Assembly (NCBI RefSeq): GCF_007096635.1
Contig: NZ_VKAA01000009.1
Span: 62,001 to 126,000, forward strand
DNA length: 64,000 nucleotides
Source: Mycolicibacterium sp. 018/SC-01/001
GTDB lineage: Bacteria; Actinomycetota; Actinomycetes; Mycobacteriales; Mycobacteriaceae
Direction of reading: 5' to 3'
Part shown: positions 52,181 to 61,891 of the stretch, one piece after another
Numbering within the stretch: position 1 is the stretch's first letter
How the letters are laid out: every line of letters starts with the position of its first letter
The notes under the pieces: model-generated
What the model was told of the DNA's origin: nothing
The model's input: only the letters and a program-made list of their open reading frames with translations
Databases searched by the model: none
Made by a program: the position numbers and the translations under genes

Positions 52181-52597
52181 TCAGTCGGTGCCGTGATCGC
52201 CACCGGGTCGGCCTGCGCGGTGTTTGTCCTCGAGTTCGGCAAGCGCCCGACGCAGTGCAGCGGCCTCGTCGGCGCCGACGCGCTCGACGAAATGCACCAG
52301 TGCCGCCTCCCGGCTCCCGGAGTCCGCGGCCTGGTCGAGGGCATCGACCATCAGGCCCGCGACCAGCTCGTCGCGCCCGTGGGTGGGGGCGTACCGGTGG
52401 GCGCGATCGTCGCGGTGCTGGACGACGAGGTTCTTCTTCGCCAGCCGCTGCAGCACGGTCATGATCGTGGTGTAGGCCAGATCACGCTCGGCTGAGAGCG
52501 CCTCGTGGACCTGCCGCACGGTCTGCGGCTCACCGGCGGACCACAGATGGTCCATCACGGAGCGCTCGAGCTCGCCGAGCCGTGTCAACTTGGGCAT
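52181..52597 (-). CDS. blaI: BlaI/MecI-family transcriptional repressor
   Basis: 138 residues from the ATG at 52597 (ribosome site AGGAGAGAGG), the same length as Rv1846c. The winged helix is clear: LGELERSVMDHLWSAGEPQTVRQVHEAL and LAYTTIMTVLQRLAKKNLV, with a C-terminal dimer part. It represses its own operon and, in M. tuberculosis, beta-lactamase and other genes. A plausible operator lies at 52631-52658. It is the only transcription factor gene recognised in the window. Confidence 0.95.
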   Translation of the reverse strand: MPKLTRLGELERSVMDHLWSAGEPQTVRQVHEALSAERDLAYTTIMTVLQRLAKKNLVVQHRDDRAHRYAPTHGRDELVAGLMVDALDQAADSGSREAALVHFVERVGADEAAALRRALAELEDKHRAGRPGGDHGTD

Positions 52598-52630
52598 GGT
52601 CCTCTCTCCTGACGGCGGTGAATGCGAGCC

Positions 52631-52658
52631 TACTACGGGATTACTACCGCCCGTCGTA
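52631..52658. promoter_or_regulatory. Candidate BlaI operator
   Basis: TACTAC at 52631 and 52642 and GTCGTA at 52653 give TACTAC-N5-GTCGTA, a one-mismatch inverted repeat with an extra direct half-site. It lies about 35-60 bases upstream of blaI. The TACTAC/GTAGTA half-sites resemble BlaI-type operators, which would mean autoregulation. Confidence 0.55.
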
Positions 52659-52768
52659 TCAAGGTCTCGTTCGTTGACGGCAACAGCGCGACGACGCGCG
52701 CCGGTGTCCGGCGCGGTTGTGAGTCCGATCACAGGGGAGCCCTCCTGCGGCGTCATTGGCCGCGTGGT

Positions 52769-52787
52769 TATAGTAAGCCTAACCTAA
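52769..52787. promoter_or_regulatory. IdeR-type iron box before the FhuF-like gene
   Basis: TATAGTAAGCCTAACCTAA matches 14 of 19 positions of TTAGGTTAGGCTAACCTAA, with the right half CTAACCTAA perfect. TATAGT within it may be the -10 element, so IdeR would block the promoter directly. The gene starts 17 bases beyond the box. Confidence 0.78.
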
Positions 52788-52803
52788 CTTACTGGAGGTG
52801 GCC

Positions 52804-53556
52804 GTGTCGGTCCTCGTCGACGATCCGCTGATCACGAGCATGACGATCCGCCGCCCGCTCCCGATCCACGCGTCCAGCGCGCGGCTGCGGGAGCTCGATC
52901 CCGACACCCCGCGAGTGCACGGTGTCGCGGTGATGGGCGATCTCTCCCGACGGCGCTGGTGGCCCCTCGTCGAGCTGCTGACCACCGACCGCCTGCCGCG
53001 CATGTACGCGGCCGGGCTCGCCGAGATGGGCAGTTCGGCGACGGTGACGGCGCAGCTGGCGGCCACGTTCGCCCACGTCGTCGTCGGCCGGGTGATCCCG
53101 CTGCTGGTTCTGGAGGGCCGAGCCTGGGACACCGGGCCGGAGAACCTGTGGGTGCACGTGGATTCCGAGGGGGCGATCGACTGGGTCGGGGTCGTCGACC
53201 CGACGCTGCGGGCGCTGCCCGACGACGTCGCGTTCACCGGCCGGGCGGACGGCATCGTCGCGCTGCCCAGCGAGGCGGCGCTGACCACGTGGGTCGCCCA
53301 CCGCAGCCACCGCGCGCTCGGTCCGCTGTTCACCCGGCTGGCCGCCGTAGGGGACGGATCCACGCCAGTGGCGGCGATGTGGCACGCCGTCGGCGCCGCG
53401 GCGGTGAGCGCGGCGACCCAGATCCCGCTGCTGGCCGGCAGCAGTGAAGCGGTGAGCATGCGTCGCACCCAGGCCGTGCTGGACGCGCTGATGAGCTTCG
53501 GCCTCCCGGTCCGGGGCACGAGTCGGACGCACGGCACGAAGCACTTGCTCAATTAG
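52804..53556 (+). CDS. Iron-box-controlled, cysteine-free FhuF/IucA-C-like protein
   Basis: 250 residues from the GTG at 52804, five bases after GGAGG; a GTG at 52798 lies inside that ribosome site. The central MYAAGLAEMGSSATVTAQLAATFAHVVVGRVIPLLVLEGRAWDTGPENLWVHVDSEG resembles ferric-siderophore reductase (FhuF) or IucA/IucC C-terminal proteins. However, it has no cysteine at all, so it cannot carry the 2Fe-2S centre of FhuF. No signal peptide. The iron box argues for a role in iron or siderophore handling. It is not part of the M. tuberculosis gene order here. Confidence 0.7.
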   Translation: MSVLVDDPLITSMTIRRPLPIHASSARLRELDPDTPRVHGVAVMGDLSRRRWWPLVELLTTDRLPRMYAAGLAEMGSSATVTAQLAATFAHVVVGRVIPLLVLEGRAWDTGPENLWVHVDSEGAIDWVGVVDPTLRALPDDVAFTGRADGIVALPSEAALTTWVAHRSHRALGPLFTRLAAVGDGSTPVAAMWHAVGAAAVSAATQIPLLAGSSEAVSMRRTQAVLDALMSFGLPVRGTSRTHGTKHLLN

Positions 53557-53574
53557 GCAAGGCTTGCCTATATT
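53545..53574 (+). promoter_or_regulatory. Promoter with embedded IdeR box for the MrsI-like RNA
   Basis: TTGCTC at 53545-53550 and TATATT at 53569-53574 are 18 bases apart, a good sigma-A promoter. The spacer and -10 contain TTAGGCAAGGCTTGCCTAT (53553-53571), 14 of 19 matches to the IdeR consensus. Its core TAGGCAAGGCTTGCCTA is a perfect 17-base palindrome. The box overlaps the stop codon of the upstream gene. Confidence 0.8.
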
Positions 53575-53580
53575 GATCGG

Positions 53581-53680
53581 GTACCACCCGGACCGCGCCG
53601 GAGTCCTGAGGGCTGCAGAGACCCCCGGTCCGACCACAGGACGGGCCCCATGCCGCACGGCGTGGGGCCCGTCCGCTCGG
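53581..53680 (+). ncRNA. mrsI: MrsI-like iron-regulated small RNA (candidate)
   Basis: Transcription from the promoter above would begin near 53581. About 60 bases later comes a perfect 12-bp hairpin, GGACGGGCCCCA at 53639-53650 pairing with TGGGGCCCGTCC at 53663-53674, then a short pyrimidine-rich stretch, giving an RNA of about 100 nt. The 5' part can form a second stem, CGGACCG (53589-53595) with CGGTCCG (53626-53632), whose loop holds further pairing. No protein is encoded. The position between blaI (Rv1846c) and the Rv1847 thioesterase is that of M. tuberculosis MrsI (ncRv11846), an IdeR-controlled RNA that lowers iron-protein synthesis. The ends are estimates. Confidence 0.75.
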
Positions 53681-53722
53681 CCCGTCTTTCGAGGTGCTCC
53701 CGCCAGCGTGTAGACACGATCC

Positions 53723-54133
53723 GTGACTGATCTTCCCGAAGGACTCGGTGACGGGTTCGACACCGTGCTCGGCCTGCGCTACGCGGAGATGTCCGTCGAC
53801 GGCGGCCGCGCCACACTCGAGATCACCGACAAGCTCCTGCAGCCCTGGGGCATCGTGCACGGCGGCGTCTACTGTGCGGTGATCGAGAGCATGGCCAGCG
53901 TCTCCGGCCATGTCTGGCTCACTCAGAACGGCGGCGGCTACGTCGTCGGGGTCAACAACACCACCGACTTCCTGCGTGCGATCCGGTCGGGCACCGTGAC
54001 GGCGACATCGACGCCGATCCACCGCGGCCGCCGGCAGCAGCTGTGGCTGGTGACGATCACCGAGGGCGCCGAGGAGGGCGGGCGCCTGGTGGCTCGCGGC
54101 CAGGTTCGCCTGCAGAACATGACCGAGGAGTAG
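53723..54133 (+). CDS. PaaI-type hotdog thioesterase (Rv1847-like)
   Basis: 136 residues from the GTG at 53723. The hotdog thioesterase core is [27 protein letters not shown], with [37 protein letters not shown] completing the fold. It matches the position and size of Rv1847. It probably hydrolyses an acyl- or aryl-CoA thioester. It lies 65 bases before ureA. Confidence 0.9.
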   Translation: MTDLPEGLGDGFDTVLGLRYAEMSVDGGRATLEITDKLLQPWGIVHGGVYCAVIESMASVSGHVWLTQNGGGYVVGVNNTTDFLRAIRSGTVTATSTPIHRGRRQQLWLVTITEGAEEGGRLVARGQVRLQNMTEE

Positions 54134-54148
54134 CCCCGAGAGAACACT

Positions 54149-54160
54149 GCACACGTGTGC
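54149..54160. promoter_or_regulatory. 12-bp palindrome before the urease operon
   Basis: GCACACGTGTGC is a perfect palindrome in the 65-base gap between the thioesterase stop and ureA. It could be an operator for nitrogen control of urease; no matching regulator is known to me. Confidence 0.45.
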
Positions 54161-54198
54161 GCTGCCCAGCGCCGCCGGTCGTGGCAGGATCGCCCTCT

Positions 54199-54501
54199 AT
54201 GCGCCTGACACCGCATGAACAGGAGCGGCTGCTCATCTCCTATGCCGCCGAACTCGCCCGTCGCCGCCAGGCACGCGGACTGCGGCTCAACCACCCCGAG
54301 GCCGTCGCGGTGATCACCGACCACATCCTCGAGGGCGCCCGCGACGGGCGCACCGTGGCCGAGCTGATGGTCAGCGGGCGCGGCGTGCTCGCGCGCGACG
54401 ACGTGATGGAGGGGATCCCCGAGATGCTGCACGACGTCCAGGTCGAGGCGACGTTCCCCGACGGCACCAAGCTCGTCACCGTCCACGATCCGATCGCATG
54501 A
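54199..54501 (+). CDS. ureA: Urease gamma subunit
   Basis: 100 residues from the ATG at 54199. Full-length UreA pattern: [54 protein letters not shown] and the conserved end [18 protein letters not shown]. It forms the small subunit of the nickel enzyme that splits urea to ammonia and CO2 in the cytoplasm. It starts the operon ureABCFGD; its stop overlaps ureB (ATGA). Confidence 0.97.
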   Translation: MRLTPHEQERLLISYAAELARRRQARGLRLNHPEAVAVITDHILEGARDGRTVAELMVSGRGVLARDDVMEGIPEMLHDVQVEATFPDGTKLVTVHDPIA

Positions 54502-54823
54502 ACCCCGGCGAACACCCCGGCGAAGTCGTCTTCGGCGACGGGGACATCGAACTCAACGCCGGTGCCGAGCGCCTCGAGCTCGACATCGTCAACACCGGTG
54601 ACCGGCCCGTGCAGGTCGGTAGTCACGTGCATGTGCCGCAAGCCAATTCGGCGCTGGACTTCGACCGTGCCGCAGCCCACGGCTACCGGTTCGACATCCC
54701 CGCGGGCACCGCGATCCGGTTCGAACCGGGCATCGCGCAGCGCGTGAGCCTGGTCCCGTTGCGCGGCACGCGCGAGGTCTACGGCCTCAGCCTCGACCCC
54801 CCGGGCAGATTGGACCCCCACTG

Positions 54824-54824
<1 letters not shown>
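54498..54824 (+). CDS. ureB: Urease beta subunit
   Basis: 108 residues. UreB hallmarks: [47 protein letters not shown] and [23 protein letters not shown]. It packs against UreC to shape the active site. It overlaps ureA by 4 bases and ureC by 1 base. Confidence 0.97.
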
Positions 54825-56544
<1,720 letters not shown>

Positions 56545-56545
<1 letters not shown>

Positions 56546-57183
56546 TGATCACCACGCTGCTCGCCCTGGCGGATTCGCGCCTGCCCACCGGCGGCCACGT
56601 GCACTCCGGCGGGATCGAGGAGGCGGTGACGAGCGGACTGGTTCGCGACCTGCCCACCGTGCGGGCCTACCTGCAGCGCCGGATCCGCAGCACCGGTCTG
56701 GTCACCGCCTCGCTCGCGGCGGCCGTGCACACCGGTGCGCTCTCATCGACGGCCGGCGGCTCCGGCGAGGCCGAAACCGATGCGCGCACAACGGCTCCCG
56801 CTGCGCGGGCCGCCTCGCGCGCCCAGGGCAGGGGACTGGTGCGGCTGGCCCGGCGGGTCTGGCCGGACACCGACTGGGCCGCGCTCGGCCGCACCCCGCA
56901 CCTGGCGGTCGCGGCGGGCGTCGTGGGGCGCGCCAGTGGTATTCCCGCGGCGCACACTGCGCTCTCGGTCGTCTACACGACGATGACCGGATCGGCGACG
57001 GCCGCGCAGCGACTGCTGGCGCTCGACCCCGGCGATGTCGCCGCGGTGACCTTCGCATTGGCCTCGCTGTGCGAAGAGACCGCCGCCCGGGCCGCCGCCG
57101 GTCTCGCCGACCTGTCCGACCCGCTGCTCGACGTCCTCGCTCAGCGCCACCTCGACCGCGATCGCCCGCTGTTCGCGTCCTGA
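56545..57183 (+). CDS. ureF: Urease accessory protein UreF
   Basis: 212 residues from the ATG at 56545, which overlaps the ureC stop by one base. The N-terminal [24 protein letters not shown] is the UreF signature, followed by an all-helical domain with an Ala/Arg/Glu-rich middle. It joins UreD and UreG in the complex that activates UreC. The usual UreE metallochaperone is absent, as in M. tuberculosis. Confidence 0.93.
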
Positions 57184-57199
57184 CACCGAAAGAGCCTTC

Positions 57200-57886
57200 A
57201 TGCCACCTCATCTGATCGACGGTGTCGGCCACTCCCACGACCATCCCGACCGGCCGCGTCGGGTGCGCCAGCCGGGGGAGCCGTTGCGCATCGGCATCGG
57301 CGGGCCGGTCGGCTCGGGCAAAACGGCGCTCGTGGCGGCACTGTGTCGTCAGCTCCGCGACGAGTTGTCCCTGGCGGTCCTGACCAACGACATCTACACC
57401 ACCGAGGACGCGGACTTCCTGCGCCGCAACGCTGTACTGCCCGACGCCCGCATCGCGGCGGTGCAGACCGGCGGGTGCCCGCACACCGCCATCCGCGACG
57501 ACATCACCGCCAACCTCGACGCGATCGACGACCTGATCGCCGCGCACGACGATCTCGATCTGATCCTCGTCGAATCCGGCGGGGACAACCTGACGGCGAC
57601 GTTCTCCTCGGGGCTCATCGACGTTCAGATCTTCGTCATCGACGTCGCGGGCGGGGACAAGGTGCCGCGCAAAGGTGGCCCGGGCGTGACGTTCTCGGAC
57701 CTGTTGGTGATCAACAAGACCGATCTGGCCCCGATGGTCGGCGCCGATCTGGACGTGATGCGCCGGGACGCGGCGGCGGTGCGCGCCGATCGTCCGTTCG
57801 CGCTGATCTCGCTGACCGAAGATCCGGCGGCGACGCCGGTGCTCGACTGGGTGCGCGAGCAGCTGCGAGTCACCCAGGCGGTGTAG
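57200..57886 (+). CDS. ureG: Urease accessory GTPase UreG
   Basis: 228 residues. The P-loop [11 protein letters not shown] is at about 34-44, the nickel-binding CPH motif is in [21 protein letters not shown] is the second nucleotide contact, and NKTDLAP is the guanine-specificity motif. A short His-rich N-terminus (GHSHDHPD) may bind metal. It uses GTP hydrolysis to drive nickel insertion. Confidence 0.97.
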   Translation: MPPHLIDGVGHSHDHPDRPRRVRQPGEPLRIGIGGPVGSGKTALVAALCRQLRDELSLAVLTNDIYTTEDADFLRRNAVLPDARIAAVQTGGCPHTAIRDDITANLDAIDDLIAAHDDLDLILVESGGDNLTATFSSGLIDVQIFVIDVAGGDKVPRKGGPGVTFSDLLVINKTDLAPMVGADLDVMRRDAAAVRADRPFALISLTEDPAATPVLDWVREQLRVTQAV

Positions 57887-58513
57887 GTGCGCTCCGATGT
57901 GCTGATCGTCGCGCGGCCGGGACGTGCTCCACATCTGGAGGGCGGCGGAGCGATCGCGGTACGGCGGACCGGGCCCGAGACCGTGCACCTGGTGTCGGCC
58001 GCGGCCACCCCGCTGGGTGGTGACGTGCTGCGACTGCGTGTCGTGGTCGAGGAAGGCGCCCGACTGCAGGTCCGCACGGTTGCGGCGACGGTCGTGCTGC
58101 CCAGTGTGGCGACCGTCGAGTCGCATGCCTGCTGGACGGTCGAGGTGGCGGGCACGTTGGACCTCGATCCCGAGCCGACGATCGTGGCGGGCCCGTCCCG
58201 CCACGTCGCCCACACGGTACTGTCCCTGACCGGTGACGCGTCGCTGCGGCTGCGCGAGCGGGTTCAGATCGGCAGATCCGGTGAACGCGAGGGGTTCTGG
58301 TCGGGGATGCTGCGCGCGGATGTGGACGGAACCGCGCTGCTGCGCCACCGGACCGAACTGGGCTGCGGCTCGCTCGCCGACGACGAGATCGCCGCACCGC
58401 GCGCCTATGAAGCCGAATTGCATTATCCGGCAACCGATGTCGTCACTGCCGGGATGACGCTCGCGCTGGCGGGAGGCGGCTGCCTGACCACGTGGCAGGG
58501 TGATCGGCTGTGA
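57887..58513 (+). CDS. ureD: Urease accessory protein UreD
   Basis: 208 residues from a GTG that follows the ureG stop with no gap. The UreD/UreH pattern is seen in VHLVSAAATPLGGDVLRLRVVVEEGARLQVRTVAATVVLP and FWSGMLRADVDGTALLRHRTELG. It is the scaffold between urease and UreFG. Short compared with enteric UreD but like the mycobacterial form. Its stop overlaps the next gene (GTGA). Confidence 0.9.
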   Translation: MRSDVLIVARPGRAPHLEGGGAIAVRRTGPETVHLVSAAATPLGGDVLRLRVVVEEGARLQVRTVAATVVLPSVATVESHACWTVEVAGTLDLDPEPTIVAGPSRHVAHTVLSLTGDASLRLRERVQIGRSGEREGFWSGMLRADVDGTALLRHRTELGCGSLADDEIAAPRAYEAELHYPATDVVTAGMTLALAGGGCLTTWQGDRL

Positions 58514-59358
58514 CGGGGGTGGTGTGGCGGCCCGACGTCGATCCGCGGACGCTGGCTCCGTTCTGCCAGCGTGCCGAGCGCGCGGGCCTGGCGCAGGTGT
58601 GGCTCTGGGAGGACTGTTTCCTGCAGGGCGGGATCGCGCAGGCCGCAGTGGCCCTGATGTCGACCCGGACGCTGGTGGTGGGTATCGGGGTGCTGCCGGC
58701 CCCGTTACGCAGCGTGGTGGCCACGGCGTTGGAGATCTCGACGCTGGCCACGATGTTCCCCGGTCGTGTGCAGGTCGGCATCGGGCATGGTGTGCAGGAC
58801 TGGATGCGTCAGGCCGGGGTGGCGGTGGCCTCGCCGCTGACGCTGCTGAGAGAGTACGTGACCGCGCTGCGGGCACTGCTGGCCGGGCAGACGGTCACCA
58901 TCGCGGGCGACTACGTGCACCTGGATGCGGTGCGGCTGGACTGGGTGCCCGAGACGGCGGTGCCGGTGCTGATCGGCGGTACGGGGCCCAGGACGCTGGC
59001 GCTGGCCGGCGAGGCGGCCGACGGCGTGGTGCTCGACTGTCAGCACACCGCGACCAGCGTCGCCGCCGCACTCGGCCACGTCGCGCGAGGCGGTGCCGAC
59101 CGTGACATGGGGTCGTTTCAGCGAGTGCTGTATCTGGCCTGCGCCCCAACGCCGTTCGATGCGCGGGGTGTGCTCGTCGACGAAGCGCGACGCTGGCACG
59201 TCACGCCGGAGGACGACTTCGGCGTCGGGGGATCGCTGGAGGAGATCGGCGCCGGCGTGGCGCGCTATCACGCCGCGGGAATCGACACCGTGGTCCTGCA
59301 GCCGATCGGCACACCGCCCGACCCGATCGCGTTCGTCGACGCGTTGGGCCCGCGCTAG
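58510..59358 (+). CDS. Luciferase-like (LLM) oxidoreductase attached to the urease operon
   Basis: 282 residues from a GTG overlapping the ureD stop. LLM barrel features are FCQRAERAGLAQVWLWEDCFLQGGI, ATMFPGRVQVGIGHGVQDWMRQAG, and VPVLIGGTGPRTLALAGEAADGVVLD. A flavin or F420 cofactor is likely; the substrate is unknown. Translational coupling puts it in the urease transcript, although M. tuberculosis has none at this place. It ends convergently with ndh, the two stops sharing CTAG. Confidence 0.87.
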   Translation: MTGVVWRPDVDPRTLAPFCQRAERAGLAQVWLWEDCFLQGGIAQAAVALMSTRTLVVGIGVLPAPLRSVVATALEISTLATMFPGRVQVGIGHGVQDWMRQAGVAVASPLTLLREYVTALRALLAGQTVTIAGDYVHLDAVRLDWVPETAVPVLIGGTGPRTLALAGEAADGVVLDCQHTATSVAAALGHVARGGADRDMGSFQRVLYLACAPTPFDARGVLVDEARRWHVTPEDDFGVGGSLEEIGAGVARYHAAGIDTVVLQPIGTPPDPIAFVDALGPR

Positions 59359-60722
59359 CTGGCCGCTTTCTCCTCGACGGTGGCCGCGATCTCCTCGAGT
59401 TCCTCGATCCGCGTTCGCGCGTAGGCCTGCTGTTCGGTGATCGTCAGCTGCCCGCGGTTGCGGCCCAGGAACGTCACCGTCCACGACAGCAGCGTCGCGA
59501 TCTTGGTCCGGAACCCGACCAGGTACACCAGGTGCAGCACCAGCCACGACAGCCAGGCGATGAACCCGCTGAATTCGATCGGCCCGACCTTGGCGACCGC
59601 GCTGTACTTCGACACCGTGGCCATCGAGCCCTTGTCGAAGTAGCTGAACGGTTCCCGCTCGGACGGGTCGGCGCCTTTGAGCCCCGCCATGATGGCCTTG
59701 GCCGCGTACTTCGCACCTTGGATGGCGCCCTGCGCCATGCCGGGGACACCGTCGACGGCGGCCATGTCGCCGACGACGAACACATTGGGGTGCCCCGGGA
59801 TCGACAGATCAGGCAGCACCTTCACGCGGCCGGCCCGGTCGAGTTCGACGCCCGACTGCTCAGCCAGATCGCGGCCGAGCGGGCTGGCCGAGACACCGGC
59901 CGACCACACCTTGCAGGCCGCCTCGATGCGGCGGATCTTGCCGTCGGGGTCCTTGACCGTGATGCCGTTGCGATCCACATCGGTCACCATCGCGTTGAGC
60001 TGGATCTCCACGCCCATCTTCTCGAGCCGGGCCTGCGCCTTCTTCCCCAGCTTCTCGCCCATCGGCGGCAGCACCGCCGGAGCCGCGTCGAGCAGGATCA
60101 CGCGGGCCTTGGTCGAATCGATGTGGCGGAACGCGCCTTTGAGCGTGTCATCGGCCAATTCTGCGATCTGGCCTGCCATTTCGACGCCCGTCGGCCCCGC
60201 ACCGACGACGACGAACGTGAGCAGCTTCTCTCTGCGGGCCGGATCGCTGGAACGCTCGGCCTGCTCGAAGGCACCGAGGATGCGGCCGCGCAACTCGAGA
60301 GCATCGTCGATCGATTTCATGCCCGGCGCCCATTCGGCGAAGTGGTCGTTGCCGAAGTAGGACTGCCCGGCGCCGGCGGCCACGATGAGGCTGTCGAACG
60401 GGGTGACATAGGTGTGCCCCAGCAGCTCGGAACGCACGGTCTTGTTCTTGAGGTCGATACCGGTGACGTCACCGAGCAGGACCTGGGCGTTCTTCTGGTC
60501 GCGCAGGATCACCCGGGTGGGCGGGGCGATCTCGCCTTCGGAGATGATGCCGGTCGCCACCTGGTACAGCAGCGGCTGGAACAGGTGATGGGTGGTGCGG
60601 GCGATCAGCTTGATGTCGACGTCGGCCTTCTTGAGCGTCTTGGCCGCGGTCAACCCTCCGAATCCCGATCCGATGATCACCACTTTGTGGCGATCGGACG
60701 CGGTGGCTCCCGGATGGTTCAT
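59355..60722 (-). CDS. ndh: Type II NADH dehydrogenase
   Basis: 455 residues, equal to Rv1854c Ndh. Dinucleotide folds VVIIGSGFGGLTAAKTLKKA (FAD) and FVVVGAGPTGVEMAGQIAEL (NADH) are present, plus FVVGDMAAVDGVPGMAQGAIQGAKYAA. A hydrophobic C-terminal segment (GFIAWLSWLVLHLVYLVGFRTKIATLLSW) anchors it to the membrane. It passes electrons from NADH to menaquinone without pumping protons. A GAGGAG ribosome site precedes the ATG. Confidence 0.96.
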   Translation of the reverse strand: MNHPGATASDRHKVVIIGSGFGGLTAAKTLKKADVDIKLIARTTHHLFQPLLYQVATGIISEGEIAPPTRVILRDQKNAQVLLGDVTGIDLKNKTVRSELLGHTYVTPFDSLIVAAGAGQSYFGNDHFAEWAPGMKSIDDALELRGRILGAFEQAERSSDPARREKLLTFVVVGAGPTGVEMAGQIAELADDTLKGAFRHIDSTKARVILLDAAPAVLPPMGEKLGKKAQARLEKMGVEIQLNAMVTDVDRNGITVKDPDGKIRRIEAACKVWSAGVSASPLGRDLAEQSGVELDRAGRVKVLPDLSIPGHPNVFVVGDMAAVDGVPGMAQGAIQGAKYAAKAIMAGLKGADPSEREPFSYFDKGSMATVSKYSAVAKVGPIEFSGFIAWLSWLVLHLVYLVGFRTKIATLLSWTVTFLGRNRGQLTITEQQAYARTRIEELEEIAATVEEKAAS

Positions 60723-60847
60723 GGCTACTCCTCGGCACGGTGCTGTCGGGCATCTGTCAGGGCGATACGTCTTTACCCATTCAGAACAACCAGAACCTTA
60801 GTCGTCGGGCTTCCGGTGGGCGCGGTGAGATGGCCCACCGTCACCGC

Positions 60848-61777
60848 TCAGGCGCTGACCAGCGGTCTGAGCGCCTCGCCCAGCGCGGTGATCTGACCCG
60901 GCTGATACCCGACGGTCTGCGTCGGGACGAACAGGATCACCCCGTCGATGCCGGCATCGAGGACCTTGCTCTGGATCTGCTCGGCGATCTGCTCCACGCT
61001 GCCGAACACCATTCGCTGCTTGAAGTCGTCGGGGATCATGTCCGCGCTCACGCCGTCACCGACGATCGCACCGACGAGCATCGACGTCTCGAGTGTGGCC
61101 GGGTCGCGATCGATCTCCTCGCAGCGCTGCTTGACCACCGCGACCTTGCGGGCCAGCTCGTCGAACCCGGCGATCACGTTGAGGTGGTCGAAGTGCTTGG
61201 CCGCCAACGGGATCGTCTTCTTCTCGCCACTGCCGCCGATCATGAGCGGAATGTGGTCGCGGAAGCGGGGATTGGCCAGCGCCTCCTGGGTGCGGTAGTG
61301 CGTCCCGGTGACGGTGGGTCGCTCGCCGGCCAGCATCGGCAGGATGATCTGCAGGGCCTCGCCGAGCTTTTCGAAACGGTCGGTGAACGTGCCGAAGTCG
61401 TAGCCCAGTTGATCGTGTTCGAGTTCGAACCAGCCGGTGCCGATCCCGAGGATGGCACGGCCTGCGCTGATCACGTCGAGCGTCGTGATCGCCTTGGCGA
61501 GCAGGGTGGGGTTGCGATAGGTGTTGCCGGTGACGAGCGTGCCCAACTGGACGTTGCTGGTCGCGGCGGCGAGCGCGCCGAGTGTCGTGTACGCCTCGAG
61601 CATCGGTTCGTCGTAGTTCCCGATACCCGGCAGTTGGTAGAAGTGGTCCATCAGGAAGACCGAGTCGAAGCCGGCGTCGTCGGCTTCCTTGGCTTGTGCG
61701 GTGACGGTGGGGAAGATCTCGCCCACGCCGGTCCCGTACGAGAAGTTGTTGATCTGCAATCCGAGTCGAATCGTCAC
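60848..61777 (-). CDS. LLM-class F420-dependent oxidoreductase (Rv1855c-like)
   Basis: 309 residues. N-terminal MTIRLGLQINNFSYGTGVGEIFPTVTAQAKEADDAGFDSVFLMDHFYQLPG, then LGTLVTGNTYRNPTLLAKAITTLDVISAGRAILGIGTGWFELEHDQLGYDFG, match mycobacterial LLM proteins of the F420-binding type. It sits between the SDR and ndh, as in M. tuberculosis. Substrate unknown. Confidence 0.92.
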   Translation of the reverse strand: MTIRLGLQINNFSYGTGVGEIFPTVTAQAKEADDAGFDSVFLMDHFYQLPGIGNYDEPMLEAYTTLGALAAATSNVQLGTLVTGNTYRNPTLLAKAITTLDVISAGRAILGIGTGWFELEHDQLGYDFGTFTDRFEKLGEALQIILPMLAGERPTVTGTHYRTQEALANPRFRDHIPLMIGGSGEKKTIPLAAKHFDHLNVIAGFDELARKVAVVKQRCEEIDRDPATLETSMLVGAIVGDGVSADMIPDDFKQRMVFGSVEQIAEQIQSKVLDAGIDGVILFVPTQTVGYQPGQITALGEALRPLVSA

Positions 61778-61891
61778 ACGAGGGACCCTACGGACTCTGA
61801 CGTGGGCGTTCCAGGGTGTTTCGCCGCTGGCGAAGCGGGGATAACGCCGGAATGAAACCGGAATAAAGCGGAGGCGAAAACCGTTAGCAGA

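Noticed and set aside
51231..52597. Full beta-lactam sensing BlaR1-BlaI system
   Set aside because: The M56 protein has no penicillin-binding sensor domain and no beta-lactamase gene is nearby, so beta-lactam sensing cannot be claimed.
53549..54154. Minus-strand frame covering the MrsI-like locus and the thioesterase
   Set aside because: Antisense to a clear thioesterase; motifs are absent.
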